NCBI GenBank assembly: GCA_905221605.1
Contig: CAJNDS010000557.1
Location: 1,701,592 to 1,765,591, forward strand
Length of the DNA: 64,000 nucleotides
Direction of reading: 5' to 3'
Source: Symbiodinium natans
Lineage: Eukaryota > Sar > Dinophyceae > Suessiales > Symbiodiniaceae
Shown here piece after piece: positions 46,967 through 57,084 of this stretch. The position numbers and the translations under genes were made by a program. The first letter of the stretch is position 1. Each line of letters opens with the position of its first letter. A model generated the notes under the pieces. That model was not told where the DNA came from and did not search any database. It saw only the letters and a list, made by a program, of their open reading frames with translations.

Positions 46967-47146
46967 CGGAAGATCCACAGTTTTGGAAAGTTCCGAGAGC
47001 CCGTTGTGTTCGGTGTGAGAGCCCCAAATGCAGTGTACCCAGCCAGGGCAGCCTGTAACCAAAGCGTTCCTGCAAGTGCTCCCCAGGCTCATCTCAGCTC
47101 ACTCGCAGCACCCGCCGTGTCACAAGATACTCGTGCGGAGACTTAA
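46967..47146 (+). CDS. Candidate terminal exon of a second gene
   Basis: Open for about 59 codons after a TTTAGGG-type array, reading RKIHSFGKFREPVVFGVRAP, then an Ala/Ser/Pro-rich tail, TAA at 47144-47146. The acceptor is uncertain (CCACAG at 46975-46980 possible). Confidence 0.45.
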   Translation, partial: RKIHSFGKFREPVVFGVRAPNAVYPARAACNQSVPASAPQAHLSSLAAPAVSQDTRAET

Positions 47147-48303
47147 GGGAGACTGGAACGGACCACCAACACCAGGGCATCTGCATTGAAATAGCAGGAG
47201 TCAGGACCCCAAGTAGGCCCTTGTTCCTTTTTTTGTAGGGTTAGGTTCCCATGGCACGCTGCTTATTCCTAGGTTACTCTGTGGTCTAGGGAGTCTTCTA
47301 CGCAACTCGAAACCCTAGAATCCCTAACCCCGAATCCTAAACCCCAAAAACTCCTGAAGTCAACTTCAGACCCTAGACCCTTCAACCCCCTCCCTTCACC
47401 CCCCCGCCCCTAAACCCTAAACCCTAAACCCTAAACCCTCGGCACTCTTAAACAACTTTGCTCCGACCTGCGCTTGGGTCCGCCCCATGACCCCCCCCAT
47501 CAGCTTGACTGTGGATCTGAGACGCAGAGCCTCGCGCCATGAAAGCTATGCTTTGCGGGGTCAGGGTATTGGGCTTTTGTAGTTTAGGGCTTGGAGGCTT
47601 TTAGGGTCCCCTAAACCCTAAACCCTAAACCCTAAACCCTAAACCCTAAACCAGGGTCCAGAAGAGTTTTGGAGTTTGTAAGGCGTGTAAGGTGCAGGGT
47701 GCCGAGGCTCCCCAGGGCTTCTAGGGCAGAGGCCCGCTATAGATGACTGGATACAATGCCCGGAAGGTTGTACCTTGGTGGAGCCTACGGGGTTTAGGGT
47801 TTCGAGGTGTTTTTTTCTTTCTTTTTGTGTTTAATCTGCTCTAAACCCGGGTCCCGAAACCACAATTTAACCGTAAGCGCCAAACCGATGCCGTGTTTCA
47901 AAGCAAAACCCGGAAAAATCCTGGGAAGCGAGGTTCACCGGCAGGCCCTGTTTGCAGGACTGGCCTGGTTGGGTCTTGGTTTGGCAGCTTAAGGGTTTAT
48001 GGTTCAGGGTTTGGGTTCAGGGTTCAGCGTGCACTTAGCATGAAAAGCTTCTTGGGGCGCCTTGCCTGTTCTTGTGGTCTAAACTGTCCAAACTCGTATG
48101 TGCTTTGGAGGATGCTGCGCGAGAAACTGCAAGCCTTTTGTTTGCCAGCGCAAGGTGGCAAGCATGTCGTAACTGCGAACGGAAGCCTCGGGAACGCTAA
48201 GTCAAACCTCAACCCTAATTACGCCCTAAACCCCAAACCCTAAACCCGAAACCCGGCATGAAGTCCGATAAGCTCTAGAGCAAGGCGCATGCACAGCAGA
48301 AGC

Positions 48304-48537
48304 ATGGCGGCCTCTGGCTCAAGGAAGCTGCTGATTTGTACGAGTAGCAGAGGCGTGGTCCTGGGAAGAGGCATGGAAGAAAGCGATGCCAGCGATGAGG
48401 GTTTCGATCTCTTCGCTTTCATCGACGAGGCCAATCAAGAGGGCCAAGAAAAGAAGAAGAGGAAGGCCGAAGGGAAACAGCGCCGCAAGAGCTCTTGCAA
48501 CAAGATGCTCAAGGAGGAGGACGCACTTCGTGCATAG
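48304..48537 (+). CDS. Small ORF or terminal exon, acidic then Lys-rich
   Basis: ATG at 48304 (AGCATGG), TAG at 48535. Contains GMEESDASDEGFDLFAFIDE followed by a Lys/Arg-rich stretch (EKKKRKAEGKQRRKSS). It could be a complete 77-residue protein or the last exon of one. The basic stretch could be a nuclear signal; function unknown. Confidence 0.5.
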   Translation: MAASGSRKLLICTSSRGVVLGRGMEESDASDEGFDLFAFIDEANQEGQEKKKRKAEGKQRRKSSCNKMLKEEDALRA

Positions 48538-48857
48538 GTAATAAGGGCTCCTGGAGACATGCATTTTGCAACCAAGCACTGGGAACGCCTGTCTCATCGA
48601 GCCTATGCCCCACCCTCCCCCCGCCCCCCCCTCTCCACCGACCCCCCCCCCCCCCAAAAAAAAAAAAAACCCAAAACCCCCCCCCCCACTGCGGCTATGT
48701 GAGGAGCCGAAGGAAGGGCTAGCGAGCACACTGCCAGCAACATCTGCGACGTCGAACGTTGGGATGAAGGCTGCCTCACAGCAGCAGTGGATAGCAGTGC
48801 TGACCAGTGGTTCGGATGACACCTGTATCGGGACGATACCACAAAAGGTCGATTAAC

Positions 48858-49072
48858 GTGAACCCCTACAAGCCAAGCAGCTCCAAACCGCAGGGAAAAA
48901 AAATCACCAAGTGGCTGAGGACTCCGGCCCCAAGGAGAAGGAAGTGCCTCCACCGCCAGCACCAGCATGCAACTCGGCTGCCCTGGGCGATCATGACATA
49001 GGGGCGAGACCGACATCGCAAAGTCACGCACCCTTGCCGAGAACAGTCGCCAAGAGCCTAGGCGCATGGTAA
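48858..49072 (+). CDS. Candidate terminal exon, Pro-rich
   Basis: Open from the stop at 48854 to TAA 49070-49072: contains VAEDSGPKEKEVPPPPAPAC then NSAALGDHDIGARPTSQSH. Probable start after AACCGCAG at 48893. The stretch 48720-48850 upstream is open in two frames and may be a further exon, after a C/A-run region at 48600-48690. Confidence 0.5.
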
Positions 49073-49194
49073 TTCTTGGACAAATTCAATCCCAAATCCA
49101 ATCATTGAAGCTCATGGTTTGGATTTCAACTTCTAGGCCCGGCTCCCAAAAACGTGCGCTTGTTCGCGCTTCAATCGCTCGGCATCACGAAAAC

Positions 49195-49370
49195 ATGGCA
49201 GGGACATACTCTTGCTGCCTTTCGGCTCCTGGACAGCCTTGCTTCGTGCGCCAGTTTTCGGGGGATCTGAGTTTCACGGGTCCCAGCTTGTGCCCCATTT
49301 CGGTCCCTGCCCACATTTGCAAGTCCTTTCGAGACGTCGCACTTGGCTTGGGCAGCACGCTAAACCCTAA
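49195..49370 (+). CDS. Possible first exon (MAGTYSCC...)
   Basis: ATG in good context (AACATGGC), then SCCLSAPGQPCFVRQFSGDL and 30 further codons until a CCCTAAA-type stretch at 49360. No domain recognised. Confidence 0.35.
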
Positions 49371-49569
49371 ACCTATGAACCCTGCAAACCCAACCCCTAC
49401 ACCCTATGACCGCACACGCGTTCCATGGTCGTGCTCGCCCTTCCCCTTCTTGGTCCTGTGTGCATACTCCTCGTGCCGGGTCGCCGTGTCTTCTACTGTT
49501 TGTGGCCTTTGGAGCTTCAGACATCCAGACACTGTGCAGATACACAGATGAACAGTACAGATAACTCTG

Positions 49570-49645
49570 TATATATATATATATATATATATGTATATAC
49601 ACATGTATGTATATATATATATATACATGTACATGGTACAGCTAC
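49570..49645 (+). repeat. (AT)n microsatellite with ACATGTATG insert
   Basis: Two AT blocks separated by GTATATACACATGTATGT. Confidence 0.9.
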
Positions 49646-49773
49646 AAGCTAGTACATCCAGTATCGCATGGCGCCCATATCAGGCCCGCAGTCATCGTTC
49701 GGCATCGTTTGCTTGTTCAAAACCAGAGCCAGAAACGAATAAGCCCTGAACCCAAGAACCCTCGATAAACCCT

Positions 49774-49894
49774 GTACCCTTGGAAGCCCAGTGGCACCCT
49801 TTTCCCTTTTTCGGGGTAATGGGTTTCCTTATATAATACCCATCCCACAATAGGGTGCCCTTATCATAATATAGCTACTGGGCTACCAAGTACC
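49774..49894. mobile_element. Foldback element
   Basis: Ends GTACCCTTGGAAGCCCAGTG and CTACTGGGCTACCAAGTAC are inverted repeats; inner TATATAATACCC is also palindromic. It abuts the acceptor of a candidate exon at 49899. Confidence 0.55.
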
Positions 49895-49898
49895 TCAG

Positions 49899-49970
49899 GG
49901 CCACGTGGGGCAGTTCGCCTGCGCGCGTGCAGCACGCAAAGACCTCGAACGAGTCCGCGCCAACCCAAAG
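49899..49970 (+). CDS. Candidate exon
   Basis: Acceptor CCTCAG directly after a foldback element; reads GHVGQFACARAARKDLERVR then ANPK; GA donor. Phase 0 junction with the segment at 50098. Confidence 0.5.
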
Positions 49971-50097
49971 GACTGGGTATCAGGGCCTATAGGGCTTAGA
50001 TAGGGCTTGTAGGGCTTACAGGCTTATGTAGGGCTTATAGGTCTTATAGGGCTTATCGGGCTTTTGGGGCTTAGGGTCCAAGGGCATAATTACGGAG

Positions 50098-50154
50098 TTT
50101 GCGGCTTGGTTGCGTACCATCCTCGAGATCGCTCTAGCTGCGAAGACGTGGTCC
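50098..50154 (+). CDS. Candidate exon
   Basis: Acceptor ACGGAG; FAAWLRTILEIALAAKTWSA; GC donor. The frame stays open to 50250, so it may be longer. An array-like G-rich intron (49975-50070) separates it from the previous segment. Confidence 0.5.
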
Positions 50155-50583
50155 GCCGCGAGTAAATCGGCGTCCAGGGTCCCCCAGCATTGGGCCTGCC
50201 GACCGCGAGCGAAGCTTTTATGGATGTGTTTTTATCTTCTCTTCAGCCTTTAAGGACCAACCAGTGCATCGCCAGTTGCCGTCGGTTGCTTTCAGCAGGA
50301 CTACTGGACAACCTCCCTAAAGAGTGCCCGGTGTGCCGCTCAACTTGAACATTGTGCAGTTTTCTAGTAACTTAGTTAGCCCAGTCTCACTTTTATTCCG
50401 TTTTTGTGGTTCATTTCACACACGAATGAAGCAAGAGAAGGCTATCCTAGTTTCTCTTGGGGACAGGGGAACGTAGTTTTGCCCCTCTACGGGAGGGAAA
50501 GTCCTGCCACGCTTGCTGCAGAATTGTGTAGTCGTTTAGATTAGGGTTTTGGGTGTTGGATTTCATCCCTTCTTGCAATTCTC

Positions 50584-50755
50584 ACCACGCTCGGCCCCTC
50601 ATGCACAGCAAACTTCCGGAAAAAGCAAACTAAAGATCCATGTCTCGTGTGTCCGAGGCCAGAAGCGCATAAAGCAGCCTGAGTGGTGGCAGAAGAATAA
50701 GAAAGGCGTCAAAGGCGGTCCCGGTGCGTGGATTGCTCGGTGCGAGCCTGGATGA
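50584..50755 (+). CDS. Candidate terminal exon, basic
   Basis: Open to TGA 50753-50755, containing SGKSKLKIHVSCVRGQKRIK, PEWWQKNKKGVKGG and the end GAWIARCEPG. The ending resembles that of the segment at 54459-54529. Start uncertain. Confidence 0.5.
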
Positions 50756-51641
50756 CAAAGCCATAGAATCCACATCTTTAAAGTGTAAAGTCAGTGCTGC
50801 TTAACTTCCCGAGGCTGTATGAACCTTCGTGCCTGAATGCCCCTATCCCTCAACAGCCATTGCACATCGGTGGTCTATCGGGTCGTGTGCTGACTGAAGG
50901 CAGCACCGAAGAATTTGGAAAGGGCGCTGACAACACGAATCCATCATGCTTCTGTGCCGGTCTGATTTCTACCGTAGGATTTTCGAGCCTCCCATAATGC
51001 TGAGGAGATGGCACGGGGGAGCAGACGCAGCTATCATACGTTTTACACACTGACCCTTGGCTGCATCTCCAAGTCCCTAGCTAAACCGGCCAACGCGCTT
51101 TAGGGCACCGGGGCTGTTGGTTCAGAGTTGCGGAGATTAGGATTTTGTGCTTGGACACTTTCGGGTTTAACTAGTACACTTTGGACGTTCGTGTTCAGGT
51201 CTCTCAGCGTTCAGGTTTCAGGGCATCCTGGAGTTTATAGTAATGTGGTCTGCTGATAAGTGTGCCCCCCCCCCCCCCCCAACAAATGCATCCCCGTCTT
51301 TAGGGTAGTGTTGGGGGGGGCCCCCCGACCCCCCCCCCCCCCCCCCAAACCGGTACCCTGAACGCCCTAGCGCCCTAAACCTCAAACCCTAACTCACTAG
51401 AACTTAACTTCAATTCCCAGCCCTAACATGCACTGCAATCTTAACTAAGCCAAAACAAACGCCTGAAATGCTAAAGCCCCAAGATTCCCCAAAACCCTGA
51501 ATCGTGAAGCCATTGACGCTGCTGCTGACGCATCAGCTCTTTTCGACCCAAGGTTCCAAGTCCCTAAGCCCAAACCCTATACTTTGGCTCCAAAGCCTAG
51601 TAGGGTGTAGGGTTTGGGTCCCCAGTCCCTAAACCGTCCAG

Positions 51642-51705
51642 GAACAAAGGCGAGAAGTGGCAGTTCACCACTAAAATCTACAGCGTGCAGCTCAATCCGG
51701 CCGAG
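51642..51705 (+). CDS. Candidate exon
   Basis: Acceptor GTCCAG; NKGEKWQFTTKIYSVQLNPA then E; GC donor. Weakly resembles the segment at 56352 (GKTWDFTTSLHK). Confidence 0.5.
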
Positions 51706-51810
51706 GCGCCAAGGGAAGGGGGGGGTGGGGGGGGGGACGGAGGGGGGCGGGAGAAGGCCTCGAGCAACCGTCAGAACCCGAAGCCCGAAAGCCAAAACGG
51801 ATGCCTTCTG

Positions 51811-51880
51811 CAGATTGTTGCAACTCTTGCCTTTTGAGGTCTTGCTCCAACACACCTGGGCCCTGAAACTCTCAGTCCCC
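51811..51880 (+). CDS. Candidate exon
   Basis: Acceptor TCTGCAG; LLQLLPFEVLLQHTWALKLS; 3' limit unclear. Confidence 0.4.
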
Positions 51881-52417
51881 GAACCTTGGAACCCCAACTC
51901 CTGAAACCCGGAACCCTGAGCCCTAAACCCTAAACTCTAAACCCTAAACCTACAGCCGACGCAGACCCCGCGGAAGATCACATCGAATGCTCCGCAGCAG
52001 GAGGCAACAGGCCACTGAGCTGCAGGGCTTTGGGCTTCATAAGGCTTTTAGGGTTTAAGGTTTAGGGTTTAGGGTTTAGCGTTGAGGGATGTAGGGCTTG
52101 GGGGTTTTGGGATAATACCGTCGAGGGCTTGTAGGGTTGAGGGGCTTGGGTTTGGCTTGTCGGCTTGTTGGGTGGACCCGCCTGGAAGCCCTCAAAGAGG
52201 AGGAAATATTTGGGGTTTACCCTTTGGGGGTGGTTTGGGGAGTCCTGTACTAAAAGTTGCACCCTAAACCCTGAACCATCCAGGTATAAACCCAAACTAG
52301 ACCCTAAAAGTTGCACCCTAAATACCCATACAGATTGGTTGCTTGAGGGGTTTGGTTGAGCAGGCCACTATGTTTGTCATGTTCTTGTCGTGCTGTGTGC
52401 AACCAATGCCTCCAGTT

Positions 52418-52480
52418 CACTTGCAGCCACTACGTCGCCATGCCCTGCAAGGACCGAGGACGCCTCACCCCTCAAGGTGA
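52418..52480 (+). CDS. Candidate exon
   Basis: Acceptor CCTCCAG; FTCSHYVAMPCKDRGRLTPQ; GT donor (GGTGAG). A second coding-like block (52575-52645) follows, open in two frames. Confidence 0.45.
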   Translation, partial: HLQPLRRHALQGPRTPHPSR

Positions 52481-53888
52481 GCAGACCCCATAAAATTGCT
52501 GAACTTCCGCCGAAAGCTAGTTCGAGCACCCATAAACCCCTAAACCACGCTGCATAACGGGGCTAAGGTGCCTCCCCTGCAACCAGTCCACCGGCGGCAG
52601 CTGCATCCAAGCCAAAGAGCACCATGGTTGCATCCAAGCCTCAAAAACCCTAAGCCCCATAAACCCTACACCCGCCCTAGTGTCCCTAAACCCGAGAATC
52701 CCGAGAAAGCCCTCAAACGGGCCCTAAACCCTGAATGGCTGACCATGAAACCCCCGAAGCTTTAGATAAGCATCTGGACCCGGGGTGTGGGTTTTGCGGG
52801 TCAAGCTTGCCCATGTCGGATCGAGAGGGGTTTTGTAGTGTTGAGGGTTGAGCGTTGAGGGTTTTGAGCGCTTTCGGATGGTTAGTCTCGGAACGTGTTG
52901 CATGGCCGGTTCTCTGAATTGCGGTATAGTAAGGGTACGGTTTGGGTTCCCAAGAAAGAGTTGACCATCTGCCCAGAGAAGACAGCAAACACCACCCCCC
53001 CCCCCCCCCCCCCCCCCCAACTCCTCACCCCAACAATGAGAAATCTAAACCCTAAACACCATCAAATCCACTCTAAAACCCCTAGACTTCCAATACAATC
53101 TAAGCTTGTGCATGGGCTCATGCACCTACGCATGAGTTTGCAGGGCAGGGTTTGTATGGTTTTTGGAGGTTGAGGAGGTTGGCCTCGCTCTATTCCTGAC
53201 ATGCCCAGTTCGGAATCTCCTGCGTCTGCGCACGCCTCTGCAGAAAGGAGCATCCTCGGGTCAGTCTAGGGTTTATGGGGTGTACTAGTAGGGTTTATGT
53301 AGGGCCGGGTGCCAGGGCTAATGCTTTGGGGACGGAGATTTTCTGTGGCTATTTAGGGACAGGTCCATTTTTGCAGAGCCTCGTGGTCTTGGGGTTTGCG
53401 CACATTTGTCTGCTTGATTTGGGGATCGGTTTCCTCAACCCCGAAACCTAAGCCCCAAGCCCTGAGCCCTGCATGAGCCCTAAATCCATCCCGGTCAAGC
53501 CGAACGCAAATCTCGACAGTCTTAGCACAGAACCCTCCCAACTCGAAGCCCAATCTTTCAACTCTTGGGGGAAATTCCCAAAACATCCCTAAGCCCCAAA
53601 ACCCAACACCCTGAGCCCTGCACCATAAACTAAACCTCCGCCCTCAAAACTATAAACCCTCAACCCTGAAATCCCTACGCCCGAATTTGAACACTGCCTG
53701 TAGCTTCCAAGCACAACTTCCCGAAACCCTATACTCAAACCCTAAAAATCCCTACAAACCTTAGGAGAAGGGCACCTTTCTTGGTTCCTATCATCATGAT
53801 TGGTGCATCTTGGAGTACCTAACACTGGCCGTATTTTTGGGCCCGAAGCCCTAAACCCTGAACCCTAAACCCGAAACTTCATAATTGC

Positions 53889-53964
53889 AGGACGGTGGAA
53901 AACGCTCCCACGTCTTTGCCAGGTCGGGGGCTGCAACCCGACTTCGCAAATGCAGTTCTGGATT
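53889..53964 (+). CDS. Candidate exon
   Basis: Acceptor ATTGCAG after a CCCTAAA stretch; DGGKRSHVFARSGAATRLRK then CSSG. Donor unclear. Confidence 0.45.
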
Positions 53965-54096
53965 TAAGGTTTGGGGTTTAGGGGTGTTGCAGCTGAGGAT
54001 TCAGGATGCTGGGATTGGGGTGGTTTCGGGCATATGGATTCTGAGTTTAGTGTGTGGGTCATACAGCGTGCGTCCAGAGCAAAGGAGGGGCGATAA

Positions 54097-54336
54097 CCAA
54101 CAACGACATCTGCAGCAAGTTGTATGCTCATGCGCATATGTGGGGATGTGTCTTGCCAGTTGGATGGTACAAATAGCCAGTATCAGAATACTCTGGATAT
54201 ACCAGCATCCTGCATGACTCTCGAATCAGGGGAACTTGCTGGCCTTTCTGGATCTGTGGTGTTTGTCGCATCAAGAGCGTGCGATGGCAAGCTGAGGAAG
54301 ACTTCCGCTTGCTTTGGACCAGCTCCTGCCTCATGA
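54097..54336 (+). CDS. Cys-rich open segment with stop
   Basis: Open to TGA 54334-54336 with CGDVSCQLDGTNSQYQNTLD and a following LSGSVVFVASRACDG. An alternative frame (AITNNDICSKLYAHAHMWGC, stop at 54174) is just as protein-like, so the frame is not settled. Confidence 0.4.
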   Translation, partial: PTTTSAASCMLMRICGDVSCQLDGTNSQYQNTLDIPASCMTLESGELAGLSGSVVFVASRACDGKLRKTSACFGPAPAS

Positions 54337-54458
54337 AACCCTAAATTGTCCAACGATCCTCACCATAAAGCTCGAAAACCGCACCAAGGATCCCTGGGGT
54401 TTAGGGTTTAGGGTCTATAGGCTTTAGGGTTTCGGGTTTAGGGTTTAGGGCAGCTCAG

Positions 54459-54529
54459 GCGGGCATCCCGTCCTGGAACCAGTCCGTTGGGAGAAGAAGG
54501 GCATGTTGCTGGCCCGCTGCGAGCCTTGA
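54459..54529 (+). CDS. Candidate terminal exon
   Basis: Acceptor GCTCAG after a TTTAGGG array; GHPVLEPVRWEKKGMLLARC then EP and TGA 54527-54529. An alternative frame is open to 54596. Confidence 0.45.
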
Positions 54530-55097
54530 TGGCACGATCGAGGGATGGGCTCCTGCTGAGATTGGTGGATTATGGTGGCTGCTAACCTTGCCGTAATGTT
54601 CATTCGGAACTCTGCGAAATTCAGGCGTCCCCAGCAGTTTCATCTCGTTTGTGTTTCTTCTCTATGCAGGGCCTGGTCTATGGTTGAAGTTATAGGCGGG
54701 ATGAAAGGGTTAGGGGTTTAGGTGTTCAGGGTTTAGTAGTTTAGGGTTTAGTCGTTTAGGTGTTTAGGCGTTTAGGGTTTAGGAGTTTAGGGGTTTAGGG
54801 GTTTTTGGGGTTTAATTAGCATGTTCAGGAGACTAGGATATTGGGATTTAGGCGTTTAGGAGCTTAGGGTTTTGGAGTTTAAGGTTTAGGGCCTACGAGT
54901 TCAGGAATTTACGGTTTAAGGTGTGCGCGAGTTTGATTGCGTCACAATAAATGCCAGCACCCGCGGGAGCACTGGGAAGTGATGATGCCTGCCTTGCGAT
55001 CTGAGGGAGGTAGGTCTTTGAAATAACGGTAATTTGAGGCGGTACCAGTTGCGAAAAGATTCGGGCTGTGGAAAATAAGGCTGACACCCCTGTATCC

Positions 55098-55681
55098 TAT
55101 ATCCCTAATCGCTGCGGATACGAAGGTTTTTGGGAGGCGGGTTGAACCCTAACCACGGCATCAAGGAAGGTTTTGGCTTTGGGGTGGGGAGCAGGGCGGA
55201 AGGGAGGGGGGAGGGGGGGGGGGGGGGAAGGGGGAGGAAGTGAGGGGGTTTAGGCCCGAACGGCTGCAGATAAAGAGGGTTTGTGCTCTCTGTCTAGGCC
55301 CGCTTAGGAAGTCGGAAGCTTTCAGAGACACAGAAGCCAGTACCATATGACCGGGGTTCGAGCCAGGGTCGCTCAGGATTCAAGCTCCGCGTCCGCTATA
55401 ACATCCTATGTAGTTGCAGTATTATACTAGAACCTGAAAGGCTTCAACCTAGAAGGTTCTACACCCTTCGCAATCCTAACCGTGGCAGATAGGAACGTTT
55501 TGGGGCATATGTGATCCCCTATACGCACACTTGCAAAGCCCCGCCCGGAAACGCCCTCCGACCACCCCCTGAAAGGACCGAAGCCTAAGACCTTCCTGTC
55601 CGCGGTTAGGGCCGAACTGCCTTCCGACTACCCTTGAAAGGGCCGAAGCCCAAGTTTTCCTATCCGCAGCGGTTAGGCCCA
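55098..55681. mobile_element. Complex inverted-repeat element of about 580 bp
   Basis: CCTAATCGCTGCGGATACGA at the left is an inverse of ATCCGCAGCGGTTAGG at the right. Further copies of this end lie at 55470-55502 and 55600-55620, giving a tandem of about 75-bp units. A poly-G/GGA tract (55200-55245) and a tRNA-like stretch lie inside. Confidence 0.55.
55345..55422 (-). other. tRNA-like stretch, possible tRNA-derived SINE head
   Basis: Minus strand reads TAGCGGACGCGGAGCTTGAA then CCTGAGCGACCC and GGCTCGAACCCCGG, resembling a tRNA from D-arm to T-arm with a B-box (GGCTCGAACCC). The acceptor stem is not convincing, so it is not called a tRNA gene. Confidence 0.35.
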
Positions 55682-56342
55682 AAATGTGCAGGGTTCGACA
55701 GCAGTAGAAGCTACTACCACACCACCAAGGAAAATCGGAGCACGAGGTGCGAAATGCGTTTGCGAGATACAAGCAACTATTGACATAGGGGCCTGTTTTG
55801 AATCAGGAATGTTAGGTTGTTTTCGCGTCCGGTGACTTTACATTCGCCTGCTCATACCCACTGCCAAACTAAGGCTAGGCAGCGTGAGGTCAGAGGACGC
55901 AAAAAGCCGAGTCAGCACACGTTCTACTCAAAGAGCCTTGCCTGCAGCTGGGATCCCAGCGCTAAACGTGTTGCCTTTCTCGGTGGGTTATTGGACTCCT
56001 CTAGGAACCTAACTGGACAAAAAGGGTATGCTTACGACGTTACGAGGGAGCAAAGGAATGTAACAGAGCCGCGTGCAGCACCGTGCCTTAGGCCTTAGAC
56101 ATCATGTCTTCATCCCCTGTAGCAGCAAGATGTCGCAACCTCCAGTCCTCAACCCTGCACCCTACACAAAAACCGAAACCCCAACCCCCCCATCCCAACC
56201 AATCGAACCGTCCATTCTTCAAAATCCGTTTATGGAACTTAGCCCAACACCTTGCACCACCCTAAATGCCAAGGCCCCTAGTCCCAAAAACTCAGGACTG
56301 CTTTCAAAGTCGAGCCCTAGACCCTAAATCCCTAGACCCTCA

Positions 56343-56460
56343 CTGTCACTGGCCAAGGGATGGGAAGACCTGGGACTTCACGACGTCGCTCCACAAGCTC
56401 TTTCCATCGCGAAAGGATCCTCTGTGCTTAGTTTTGGCAGTTTGGAGCAGGAAAGTTCGG
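56343..56460 (+). CDS. Coding-like segment, frame ambiguous
   Basis: One frame reads RDGKTWDFTTSLHKLFPSRK, another SLAKGWEDLGLHDVAPQALS; both are open throughout. Flanked by CCCTAAA-like and TTTAGGG-like bits. Confidence 0.4.
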
Positions 56461-56645
56461 GGGTTGAGGTTTAGGGTCCTAAGCCCGAACTAAGCCCTAA
56501 CCCCCTAGAGCTTAGGGCTGGGGCGTCGGGTTTCGGGCCGAATCTCTCCGCTCACTTGGTTGTGTAGGATGTTTCGGCTTCAGGGTTCTGGGTTTGCATT
56601 TTTATTTTGCAGTTGTGGGGCTGTAGCCACACACAGTAGGGCCAG

Positions 56646-56753
56646 GAGAAGGACAAGCTCGAGGATGAGAAGGTCAAGCAAGAGGTCAAGAAGGACGAGC
56701 GCCAAGACGACAAGCGCGCTTTGTCTGCAGATCTTTCCCTGACCTCGCGCTAA
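56646..56753 (+). CDS. Terminal exon of an unidentified gene, charged coiled coil
   Basis: Acceptor GGCCAG; EKDKLEDEKVKQEVKKDERQ, then DDKRALSADLSLTSR and TAA 56751-56753. The charge pattern and codon choice make this a strong coding call; the gene upstream is not resolved. Confidence 0.6.
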   Translation, partial: EKDKLEDEKVKQEVKKDERQDDKRALSADLSLTSR

Positions 56754-56754
56754 G

Positions 56755-56945
56755 CCTCACCATCCTCACCAGCATCGCCATTATCATCGTCATCAAACCA
56801 CCATCAAGATCACCATCATCACCACTGCCACCGCCACCCTAAACCGCCATTGCCATCACCGCCATGAGCACCATCCCCCAGTCATCGCCAGCATCGCCAG
56901 CATCATCACAACCACCACCATCAACATCACCGCCGTATCATGGAG
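56755..56945 (+). repeat. Imperfect CAT/CAC/CCA trinucleotide repeat
   Basis: Starts directly after the stop at 56753, so it is probably 3' UTR of that gene. No complete gene seen from here to 58780: the stretch holds a 30-nt poly-G (57046-57080) and otherwise unique sequence. Confidence 0.75.
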
Positions 56946-57044
56946 CACGAGCTTGACTACTCGTAGCAACATCGTTGCGCGTTCAAGAGTTTTGGCACGT
57001 GAGTTGTTGGAAAGAAGTGAAGCCTGGCCTGCCAAGTGCGACTG

Positions 57045-57081
<37 letters not shown>

Positions 57082-57084
57082 ATT

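Noticed and set aside
48319-49067. Two minus-strand ORFs of 167 and 154 codons
   Set aside because: They run through the C/A homopolymers; the + strand segments on either side have better protein character.
55345-55422. Complete tRNA gene
   Set aside because: B-box-like motif only; acceptor stem and anticodon arm cannot be drawn convincingly.
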